From JAWOGN01 sp046496815 (GTDB lineage Bacteria; Desulfobacterota; DSM-4660; Desulfatiglandales; Desulfatiglandaceae), in NCBI GenBank assembly GCA_046496815.1, contig JAWOGN010000192.1, forward strand, positions 1 to 15,825: 15,825 nt of DNA, written 5' to 3'. The translations under genes and the position numbers were made by a program. This document shows, in pieces, positions 1 to 6,534 of the stretch. Below the pieces are notes generated by a model. That model was given only the letters and a program-made list of their open reading frames with translations. It was not told where the DNA came from and did no database searches. Position 1 is the stretch's first letter, and each line of letters starts with the position of its first letter.

Positions 1-1070
1 ACTTCCCAAAAACGGTCCGGTTCCGGGTAGTTCGGGACGCTTTCGAACACGATGGATGTGGCCCCTATGCCGAGAGGACCATAGACGATATAGCTGTGTC
101 CCGTGACCCAGCCGATGTCGGCCGTGCACCACCAGACATCATCATCCTTGACGTCAAAGCAATATTTTAGGGTCAGCATGGTGTAGAGCAAATACCCGGC
201 AGTCGTGTGGAGGACCCCTTTTGGTTTACCGGTGCTGCCGCTCGTGTACAAGATAAACAGTGGATCTTCCGCATCCATTTCCTCCGGTTCGCAAAACGGC
301 GAAGCATCCGCCATCAATTCTTGCCACCAGTAGTCCCTGCCCGCTTTCATCTCGGTTTCTTTGTCGATCCGGTTGACGACAATACTCTGTTTGACACTGG
401 GGCACTCCTCCAGGGCCAAATCGGCATTTTGCTTGCTGGGGAGCACCCGGCCGGATCGGTATCCCCAGTTAGAGGTAATGAGTGTCTCCGCCTTGCAGTC
501 CTGGATCCGATCCCTCAATGCCTCCGCACTAAACCCCCCAAAGACGATGCTGTGAATGGCGCCGATCCGCGCGCAGGCAAGCATCGCCACAGGAAGTTCC
601 ATAACCATGGGGAGGTAGATCGCAACGCGATCTCCCTTTTTGACCCCGAATTTCTTGAGGACATTGGCAAATTTACAGACCTCGCGATGAAGCTGTTGAT
701 AGGTGTATGTCTTTGACTCCTCAAGTGGCTCCCCCTGAAAAATGAGCGCCGCTTTGTTCCTTCTCCATGTCTTCAGATGACGATCCAGACAGTTGTATGT
801 CACATTCAGCTTTCCCCCCGCGAAATAGCGCAGGTAAATATCATCCGTGAAGCTATATTCCTCGACCGGACCGTCCCATTTCTTGAACCAATCGATGTGT
901 TCCTCAGCCATCTCACCCCAGAACCCTTGCGGGTCCTTGATGGATCGTTCCCACATCGTTTCATATTCCTCCATGGTCTTTATGTACGCCCTCTCCACGA
1001 ACTCCTTGGGCGGAGAAAAGACCCGCTTTTCCATGTACACGGATTCGACTCCCTTTACTTTTGCATCCAT
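1..1070 (-). CDS. acs: Acetyl-CoA synthetase (AMP-forming), C-terminus missing at window edge
   Basis: It would convert acetate, ATP and CoA to acetyl-CoA, AMP and PPi in the cytoplasm, through an acetyl-adenylate. The 356 visible residues carry the ANL adenylating-enzyme core: the P-loop-like motif YTSGSTGKPKG at residues 275-285, the block WWCTADIGWVTGHSY at about 313-327, and the Acs-type N-terminus (FWGEMAEEHIDWFKKWD at about 50-66; YNCLDRHL at 92-99). The full family is about 630-660 residues, so roughly the C-terminal 45% lies outside the window. The start ATG at 1070 has a strong AGGAGG about 8 nt upstream (near 1078-1083). It is the last visible gene of a minus-strand series and sits 200 bp behind the REC-CBS gene. 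A propionyl- or other short-chain acyl-CoA synthetase of the same family cannot be ruled out. Confidence 0.93.
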   Translation of the reverse strand, partial: MDAKVKGVESVYMEKRVFSPPKEFVERAYIKTMEEYETMWERSIKDPQGFWGEMAEEHIDWFKKWDGPVEEYSFTDDIYLRYFAGGKLNVTYNCLDRHLKTWRRNKAALIFQGEPLEESKTYTYQQLHREVCKFANVLKKFGVKKGDRVAIYLPMVMELPVAMLACARIGAIHSIVFGGFSAEALRDRIQDCKAETLITSNWGYRSGRVLPSKQNADLALEECPSVKQSIVVNRIDKETEMKAGRDYWWQELMADASPFCEPEEMDAEDPLFILYTSGSTGKPKGVLHTTAGYLLYTMLTLKYCFDVKDDDVWWCTADIGWVTGHSYIVYGPLGIGATSIVFESVPNYPEPDRFWE

Positions 1071-1270
1071 GATACAGCACCTCCTTTCATGACGGTGACG
1101 ATTTTAAAGAAATTCAGATCAATTTTGACACCCGCTCCGTGAGGCTCAAATGCCCACTTGAGGAAACGGGGATCACTTTTCTCATTACCTTCATGCAATA
1201 CGATCGTGAACAAAAAAAAGGTTACCAGATTTGCCATGAAATTCCCACACCCCATGTGCTTGATTCCGGT

Positions 1271-2173
1271 TCACCCTCTCAATATCTTTTCCATTTCAAA
1301 AAACAGGTCCTGCTCCCGAATGATGCCGATCAACTCCCCGGATCTGACAACGGCCAGTCGTCTCACCCGGTTTTCGGTCATCATCCCCGCAGCTTCCATG
1401 AGATTGGAATCCCCCTCTATTTTCAAGGGTGCCGGAGACATGATTTCTCTGACTTTCTTTTTGGCCAATCCCAAAATCTCTCGGGTGAACATTCCCTTCC
1501 AAAACATAGGCGAATATTGGATGCTATCCGCCATGGACGGCTTCGGCATATGGAGATAGGCAGGCATAATCCCTTCCAATAAATCCGTAAGCGCGAGAAT
1601 CCCCTGCATCTTTCCGTTGTCATCAAGAATAAAAATAGACCGGTGCCCCGTTTCCATGATTCGACTGGTAGATAGTCTCGAGATAAAAGACTCTTTTAAC
1701 TTGGATATGGCTTCTCTAACGGTTTGGTCTCCCTTCAAAGTGGTGTATTCTTCAATGGGGATCATTACCTCCATAACGCTTTTTTCTTCATAAGGGCCGG
1801 CCTTTTTTCCATGCCGATAGGCCTCCGTTATCTTGACGGCCAGAAGATCCATGTCACAAGGCTTTGCAAGATAATCGAATGCCCCCGCAACGAGGGCTTC
1901 CCTCGCGGAAGGCATCGCACCATGCCCGGTCAGCATGATCACCGGAAGGTCCGGGGACCGCTTCTTGATTTCCTTTAAAGCCTGATGGCCGTCCATCCCC
2001 GGCATCTTTATGTCCAAAATCACCACATCGGGAGACTCACTGAGTTTATCGATCGCCGCTTCACCGCTTTCAGCCAGGATGGTTTGAAATCCCCGCCTGT
2101 TCAGTAATTTTTCGGTGGTCGCCCGAAATTGCGCTTCGTCATCCACCATCAACACCTTTATTTTATCAGTCAT
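1271..2173 (-). CDS. Response-regulator receiver fused to a pair of CBS domains
   Basis: This 300-residue cytoplasmic protein has two parts. Residues 5-120 are a CheY-like receiver with the acidic pair D11/D12, phosphoacceptor D54 (in VVILDIKMPGMDG), T82 and K104-P105. Residues about 133-298 hold two CBS motifs: MEVMIPIEEYTTL...SIFILDDNGKMQGILALTDLL, then VREIMSPAPLKIEGDS...RLAVVRSGELIGIIREQDLF. There is no DNA-binding helix-turn-helix, so the output is probably protein-protein or nucleotide-dependent. CBS pairs commonly bind AMP, ATP or related adenosyl ligands. The start ATG at 2173 has AGGAG 9 nt upstream. Its place between a membrane-protein pair and Acs suggests post-translational control of transport or metabolism, which is inference. 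No histidine kinase is visible in the window. Confidence 0.92.
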   Translation of the reverse strand: MTDKIKVLMVDDEAQFRATTEKLLNRRGFQTILAESGEAAIDKLSESPDVVILDIKMPGMDGHQALKEIKKRSPDLPVIMLTGHGAMPSAREALVAGAFDYLAKPCDMDLLAVKITEAYRHGKKAGPYEEKSVMEVMIPIEEYTTLKGDQTVREAISKLKESFISRLSTSRIMETGHRSIFILDDNGKMQGILALTDLLEGIMPAYLHMPKPSMADSIQYSPMFWKGMFTREILGLAKKKVREIMSPAPLKIEGDSNLMEAAGMMTENRVRRLAVVRSGELIGIIREQDLFFEMEKILRG

Positions 2174-2206
2174 GTCGTCGGTCTCCTCTTGTGGGGGACA
2201 CTCGGA

Positions 2207-2275
2207 TTACTCAATGTCTCCCATCTCCTTCAAGCGATTCGCGTTATCAAACAATTCGTTATACCCTTTCTGCAA
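2207..2275 (-). CDS. Possible 22-residue small ORF upstream of the REC-CBS gene
   Basis: On the minus strand an open frame starting at TTG (2275) and ending in TAA (2207-2209) would encode a charged, amphipathic peptide, LQKGYNELFDNANRLKEMGD followed by IE. A purine-rich AAAGGGGAG precedes the TTG with about 6 nt spacing, which makes translation conceivable. The same frame stays open upstream to about 2310, so it could equally be the tail of a decayed gene. The frame looks protein-like, but it is very short and has no recognisable homologue. It stops 33 nt before the REC-CBS start. Confidence 0.2.
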   Translation of the reverse strand: MQKGYNELFDNANRLKEMGDIE

Positions 2276-2364
2276 TCCAGGCTCCCCTTTCAGAGAGGAG
2301 CGTAAAACTCACACCTATTTCTTCTCTTGTGTCTTTCCGACTAATCGGCGATATGAATCGTTAT

Positions 2365-2910
2365 TTATTCGCACCAAACAGGCTGCGCGCAATGTACCAA
2401 AAGAAGCAGAAGGGCGGCAGCGGCAACAAGACACATAACCGACCTCAAGCGACTTATGCGACCTATTTTTACCATGCCGAGGCCGATCAAAAAAAGCTTT
2501 AGAATTTCGGACGGGCCTGCCAGGCCGGGAATCCAGGAAATCAGAAGCGTTACATTGGCATAGGCAGTGATTCCAAACAGCTTATTGTAGGAGAAGGCGT
2601 TTTTACAAAATAAAAACGTGACGATATAAAGAACGAAAGATGCAATAAAAGGCATGCAAAATGCGTTCAAAAAAAACATCAGTGCAAAAACCATCCTTTT
2701 TTCCACCACGAAGATGCTGGATGGAATGGTAAACAAAATGCTGCACATAAAAAGGAAAGCCGGCGGGGACGCATTTCCGTTTCGACGCGCCCATCCTTCA
2801 TAAAAATCGCCGGGATGCAGCATTGCGGAGAGCGTCCGAATAAACCCATGAAAAAACGCCGTCTTTCGTTGATTTCCACTCCCTACCATTACATTTTCCT
2901 GCGCTGACAT
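2365..2910 (-). CDS. YIP1-family integral membrane protein
   Basis: This 181-residue protein has a cytoplasmic N-terminus of about 45 residues and then four to five hydrophobic segments: about 50-70, 75-103, 108-128, 134-148 and 155-172. The N-terminal PGDFYEGW and the segment YANVTLLISWIPGLAG followed by LKLFLIGLGMVKIGRISRL fit the YIP1/DUF1282 pattern of small multi-pass proteins with an FxP/YA helix. Molecular function is unknown for most bacterial members. The start at 2910 has AAGGA 8 nt upstream. It begins 37 bp after the stop of the DASS transporter gene, so the two are very likely co-transcribed, and it may be an accessory subunit of the transporter (inference). Confidence 0.7.
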   Translation of the reverse strand: MSAQENVMVGSGNQRKTAFFHGFIRTLSAMLHPGDFYEGWARRNGNASPPAFLFMCSILFTIPSSIFVVEKRMVFALMFFLNAFCMPFIASFVLYIVTFLFCKNAFSYNKLFGITAYANVTLLISWIPGLAGPSEILKLFLIGLGMVKIGRISRLRSVMCLVAAAALLLLLVHCAQPVWCE

Positions 2911-2947
2911 GAGCTGATTCCTTTACGGTTTGTAAACGCCTCATTCC

Positions 2948-4801
2948 CTAATATGCCGGCAATCCGGACCAACCCAGAAACCGCCAGTAGGTGGATGACA
3001 TCAACATAAACACTGTCAGATTTGCGAACCAGAGAATAACGCCCACTCTCAAGTAATCCTTCGGCTCCAGGTATCCGCTGGCATACACAATGGCATTGGG
3101 CGGTGTACCGATGATGAGACAGTAGGCAAGTGATGAGGCATAAGAGGTACCCATTGCCACGAAAGGGATCATGCTGGTACCCGGATGAGAAATGCCGGCC
3201 ATGGATAGCGTAACAGGACCGACTGCGGCGCACGCCGGGCCATCAGCCATGAGTTGGGTCAGCAGGCCGGTGATAATATTTCCGGAAAGCAAAAGGCCGA
3301 CCCCTTTGCCCAGTCCGATCGGATCCAGAAGAGACATGAAGGACCGTGCAATCCAGTACGCGCCGCCCGTCATGACAAGGACGCGGCCGAAAATGATCGC
3401 CCCGGCGTAAAGCCATACGACACCCCAGTCCACTTTTGTCTGGTAATCACGCCAGTTTGCGATGCCTGCAAAAACATAGGCAATGGCTCCCATGACCGCA
3501 ATCACCCCGATGCCGAACCTGATTCCTGTGAGCTCCAGTATAAAATATTTCTCTGTGATCCAGCAAAAAAGCATAATCAAAAAGATTGCAATCGTTTCCT
3601 TTTGCGCTCTGGTCCAATTTCCGCCTGCCTTGTCTATCTCTTCTCTGACATAATTCATGGAGGCACTCAGATCGGCATGCTCCGGGAGCGGTTTAAATCG
3701 ATGGTGAATCACGAACCATGTGATGGGAATCGTAAGGAATAGCATGGGAAACATATAAAACAACCATTCCCCATACCCGATTCCGATACCGAACATATCC
3801 TCCGCATATCCCATCATGATGAGATTTCGGGCCGCACCCGAAGGTGCCAAGGAACCTCCGAGGTTACACGCCATACAAATGGTAATCATGAGCATCTTGG
3901 CAAGCTCAGGATCATCTTTTCCCGACGCGGCCGTTGATGTCGTGTATAGCAATATGCCGATGGGCAGAAACATCGCCGCCAGCGCATGGTCCGACATAAA
4001 CATGGTAAGCGGAGCTATCACAGCGACGATCGTAAGCGTAATTACTTTGAGAGAAGGCTTTTTCAATTTACCGAACATCAACATGGCGATACGCTTATCC
4101 ACCCCGGTTTTGACAAAGGCAACGGCAAACATCAAACTTCCCATGATGAACCACGTGGCGTCCGACCAATACAGCATGGCCACGTTGTCCCGGGTCACAA
4201 TTCCTGAAGACATGGCAATAACACCAATGCAGAAAGCTACCATGGGCAGAGGAATCGCCTCGGTGACGAAGCATATCACTACAAAAAGGACGATTCCCAC
4301 AGCCACCTTGACATGGAACCCGGCTCTGGCGGCTTTCTTTTTTTCCTGATCTGTTAATTGCCCATAGGAAAGCTCTTTGGTTCTCAAATTATAGGCGTTT
4401 TCCATGAACTGCTTAAATTTCTCGGGGGGTATATCTTGTACAAAAGTCTTCACACGTTGCAGATGTTCTGTTGTACTGGGGATATCATTCGATTTGCACC
4501 ATTTTAAAGTCTTTTGCAGGAATCCCTTTTGACTGAAAGAGGCTTTTCGCATACTTGTTTCCATCATCCGGACCAGTTGGATCTGCCATTGGGAAAGCTC
4601 ATTGGTCGGTATATCAAAAAGCTCTCTTGCAAAATAATCCTGTACATATTTGGGGCCCATGGCGTATTCCACACCCACATCCAGCATACTTTCATGCGTC
4701 GGCAGCATGAGCAGGATAAATAAAAGTCCCAAAGGAATCGCAAACAGCTTCCAGTTCACATACTTGTCGTACCCTGTTGCTTTGGTTTTTTCCGCCATCA
4801 T
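2948..4801 (-). CDS. DASS/SLC13-family (INDY-type) anion transporter with large N-terminal insert
   Basis: This inner-membrane carrier is of the divalent anion:Na+ symporter family, with sulfate or di-/tricarboxylates as usual substrates. With the ATG at 4801 it has 617 residues; an ATG directly after it (4798) has better spacing from GAGGA (4807-4811), and a longer start at 4837 has no comparable ribosome-binding site. One hydrophobic segment (about 18-36) is followed by a hydrophilic stretch of roughly 115 residues (38-153), then the usual core of about 11 membrane segments. The second repeat has the family hairpin IIGTPPNAIVYASG (564-577). At the positions where Na+-binding SNT motifs normally stand, this protein has SDH (270-272, in FMSDHALAAMFLP) and ADG (519-521, in LMADGPACAAVGP). 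The first hairpin reads GGSLAPSGAARNLI. The family is clear, but the substrate and coupling ion are not. It is the first gene of the operon. Confidence 0.88.
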   Translation of the reverse strand: MMAEKTKATGYDKYVNWKLFAIPLGLLFILLMLPTHESMLDVGVEYAMGPKYVQDYFARELFDIPTNELSQWQIQLVRMMETSMRKASFSQKGFLQKTLKWCKSNDIPSTTEHLQRVKTFVQDIPPEKFKQFMENAYNLRTKELSYGQLTDQEKKKAARAGFHVKVAVGIVLFVVICFVTEAIPLPMVAFCIGVIAMSSGIVTRDNVAMLYWSDATWFIMGSLMFAVAFVKTGVDKRIAMLMFGKLKKPSLKVITLTIVAVIAPLTMFMSDHALAAMFLPIGILLYTTSTAASGKDDPELAKMLMITICMACNLGGSLAPSGAARNLIMMGYAEDMFGIGIGYGEWLFYMFPMLFLTIPITWFVIHHRFKPLPEHADLSASMNYVREEIDKAGGNWTRAQKETIAIFLIMLFCWITEKYFILELTGIRFGIGVIAVMGAIAYVFAGIANWRDYQTKVDWGVVWLYAGAIIFGRVLVMTGGAYWIARSFMSLLDPIGLGKGVGLLLSGNIITGLLTQLMADGPACAAVGPVTLSMAGISHPGTSMIPFVAMGTSYASSLAYCLIIGTPPNAIVYASGYLEPKDYLRVGVILWFANLTVFMLMSSTYWRFLGWSGLPAY

Positions 4802-4962
4802 ATTTTTCCTCGTTTTTTGGAAATCACTTCTAACCAAAGACCGTCACCCAACGGCACCGAGATTTCCGAACTTCCGTTTTCTTTCTGTTCCGCCCTCATC
4901 ACCATTTCACTCCTAACGGATAAACAAAACAGCCGGGGCCATTCTCATCCTGAATACACCGA

Positions 4963-4981
4963 ACCGCTTTACAGCGGTAAA
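4963..4981. promoter_or_regulatory. Inverted repeat in the DASS leader resembling the upstream palindrome
   Basis: ACCGCT-TTAC-AGCGGT (4963-4978) is a perfect 6-bp inverted repeat. The overlapping string TTTACAGCGGTAAA (4968-4981) resembles the palindrome at 5178-5192 with one base fewer. It lies about 66-84 nt downstream of the predicted sigma-54 start, within the leader. It could be a second operator or simply an RNA hairpin. Confidence 0.3.
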
Positions 4982-5057
4982 GTAATCTCTCGTCATTCAG
5001 CGTAAAAAAAATACATTGAAAAGAGGCTTGGTTTTTTGCGACACCGGCTCAGAAGAC

Positions 5058-5072
5058 GCAAGCTGCGTGCCA
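5058..5072 (-). promoter_or_regulatory. Sigma-54 (RpoN) -24/-12 promoter of the DASS operon
   Basis: On the minus strand TGGCAC (5072-5067), 5 nt, then TTGC (5061-5058) match the RpoN consensus TGGCAC-N5-TTGC at every core position, including the GG and GC dinucleotides. The predicted transcription start is near 5047, which would give a leader of about 246 nt before the transporter start. No other match of this quality was noticed by eye in the window. Such promoters need an AAA+ enhancer-binding protein, so the operon is probably inducible. Confidence 0.8.
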
Positions 5073-5177
5073 AGACGGCACTCGCGGTCAAACACTATAA
5101 CCTGTCGCAAATAATGGTAATGTTTATGCTTGGCTGATTCCGGGTGAGGCCATTTCGTGATAGGTGTGTCGACATTT

Positions 5178-5192
5178 TTTACAGACTGTAAA
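5178..5192. promoter_or_regulatory. Perfect 7-1-7 palindrome, candidate enhancer-binding site
   Basis: TTTACAGACTGTAAA is a perfect inverted repeat (arms TTTACAG and CTGTAAA around one base). Its centre is about 138 bp upstream of the predicted sigma-54 transcription start, the usual distance for an upstream activating sequence of an NtrC-type activator. The activator is not encoded in the window. The position and symmetry are seen; the function is inferred. Confidence 0.5.
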
Positions 5193-5288
5193 GGCAACGG
5201 AATGCATATATGAAGTCAAAAAGTGGATCGGCGTGAGACGGCTGACACGCTGAAGCCTTTTCTTGCCCGCTCGGTACTTCCCTGTTTT

Positions 5289-5579
5289 GTATCACTTTAG
5301 CGCTTTGAAAATCCCCAATATCGGAAAAGGGGGCCGTTGGGATCTCTTTGAGAAGGCTGCAAATGCTTCCCTCATTCCATGGAACGGCAGCGAGACCCTA
5401 AAATTCATTCCGGGGCAGCCCCGGAGGAACATTTCTTGCGCACCTGAGGTCTTCTCTGCCTGCACCGTGCCCCTTATTTCGGGTATGGGGGCGTTCTACG
5501 TGTCCCGATGTATCGGGATTGCAGCCTTCTCAAAGAGATCCCAACAGCCCCCAACCCACAATTTCAAAGCGCTAAATTC
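5289..5579. mobile_element. MITE-like palindromic element, copy 1
   Basis: This 291-bp non-coding element matches 8654-8944 without gaps, with roughly 25 differences counted by eye (about 91% identity). It has an outer imperfect inverted repeat (TTTAGCGCTTTGAAA at 5296-5310 against the complement of 5563-5577). An inner 34-bp inverted repeat (5329-5362 against 5519-5552) has one mismatch. The interior also holds small stems such as CCGGGG-CAG-CCCCGG (5410-5424) and TCCCGAT-GT-ATCGGGA (5503-5518). There is no transposase gene, and no flanking duplication is evident here. This architecture is typical of a miniature inverted-repeat element moved in trans, though a structured intergenic repeat of another kind is possible. 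Confidence 0.75.
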
Positions 5580-5838
5580 ATACGAATTTTTAAAAAGGCG
5601 CTTGGTATTACCGTTTACGTCAAAATCAATGCTTTTTTTTCAGGATCAAGGATGGTGCCGGTCGAGGTGTCGAGTGAAACGCCGAGTCTGAGTACGATCA
5701 AAGAGGCGGGCATCGGCGGGCGGTTTTTCTGGGGGCCTGAGACGGTTGAACTTTGCCGGCCGTGCGGAAAAGGTTTATTTGACAGTTAAAGGCGGAAAAT
5801 CGTTCGTTATAACTATCGGATGAAAGAAGGAGAAAGCA

Positions 5839-6474
5839 ATGTTTGATTTCGCAGAGATTGCAAAGAATTTGGCTGAAAGCAACCAGCCGAGAGTCAGGGA
5901 ACTGGTCCAGCTTGCCCTGGATCAGGGGGTATCCGCCAAACAGATTTTAGATGAAGGTCTGATGGGGGGTATGAGCATTGTGGGAGAGATGATGGAGCGT
6001 GAAGAAATAATGATCCCTGAGGTCCTGGCAGTAGCCCAATTTATGAGCAGTACTATCGATGAGATGCTCAAACCTTTACTGCTGGAAAAAGATATGAATC
6101 CCTATGGCACGGCCCTTTTTGCCACGGTGCAGGGGGATCTGCATGACATCGGAAAGAACTTGGTCATCATGATGTTGGAAGGCGCCGGTTTTCAAGTCAT
6201 CGACCTGGGCATTGATGTGCCGCCGGAAGCAATTGTGGAAGCCATCCGGGAAAATAGTCCGAATATGCTGGGCTTGTCGGCACTCTTAACCACGACAATG
6301 CCGATGATCAAAACAACGATTGATAAATTGAAAGAGAGCGGTCTCAGAGATCAGATAAAAATAATGGTAGGCGGTGCGCCGGTCGACCAGGGGTTTGCCG
6401 ACGAGGTCGGTGCGGATGGTTACGCCCCGGATGCGAGTACGGCCACCAATCTGGCCAGGGCGTTGGCTAACTGA
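5839..6474 (+). CDS. Corrinoid (cobalamin-binding) protein of a methyltransferase system, MttC/MtbC-like
   Basis: This cytoplasmic 211-residue methyl carrier would accept a methyl group from the substrate-specific methyltransferase encoded next and pass it on to a second methyltransferase. Residues 1-90 are the helical cap domain typical of methionine-synthase-like B12 proteins. Residues 91-211 are the Rossmann-like B12 domain with the cobalt-ligating motif D100-L-H102-D-I-G105, the SAL motif at 147-149 and GG at 178-179. Length fits the family (about 210-220). The start ATG has GAAGGAGA about 6 nt upstream. The methyltransferase follows after 60 bp on the same strand, so the two form a substrate-specific pair. 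No reductive corrinoid activator and no MtbA/MtvA-type second methyltransferase is in the window, so these would act from elsewhere. Confidence 0.92.
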   Translation: MFDFAEIAKNLAESNQPRVRELVQLALDQGVSAKQILDEGLMGGMSIVGEMMEREEIMIPEVLAVAQFMSSTIDEMLKPLLLEKDMNPYGTALFATVQGDLHDIGKNLVIMMLEGAGFQVIDLGIDVPPEAIVEAIRENSPNMLGLSALLTTTMPMIKTTIDKLKESGLRDQIKIMVGGAPVDQGFADEVGADGYAPDASTATNLARALAN

Positions 6475-6534
6475 AAGTCGATGGAATGCCATTGGCAATA
6501 TTAGACGTTTTCGAATCAATGATGGAGTAAAATC

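Larger units (their letters stand above)
4802..5838. other. 1-kb intergenic region between divergent DASS and corrinoid-protein genes
   Basis: Between the divergent transporter and corrinoid-protein starts the following can be seen: a leader repeat (4963-4981), a sigma-54 promoter (5058-5072), a palindrome (5178-5192) and element copy 1 (5289-5579). The last stretch, 5640-5825, is GC-richer and somewhat protein-like in two frames, with no supported start. In one of those frames the reading ends in the residues AEKVYLTVKGGKSFVITIG and a TGA at about 5820. It might be a gene remnant, but no family is recognised. No convincing plus-strand promoter for the corrinoid gene was found. Confidence 0.6.

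Noticed and set aside
1055..1255. 66-residue minus-strand ORF between the REC-CBS and acs genes
   Set aside because: It overlaps the acs start and its Shine-Dalgarno sequence, has no convincing ribosome-binding site of its own, and no recognisable content apart from one short hydrophobic run.
5263..5691. ORF running through element copy 1, with a matching frame in copy 2 (8670-8870)
   Set aside because: Shared protein sequence is explained by nucleotide identity of the repeat. Amino-acid-changing differences outnumber silent ones, there is no ribosome-binding site, and copy 2 stops early.
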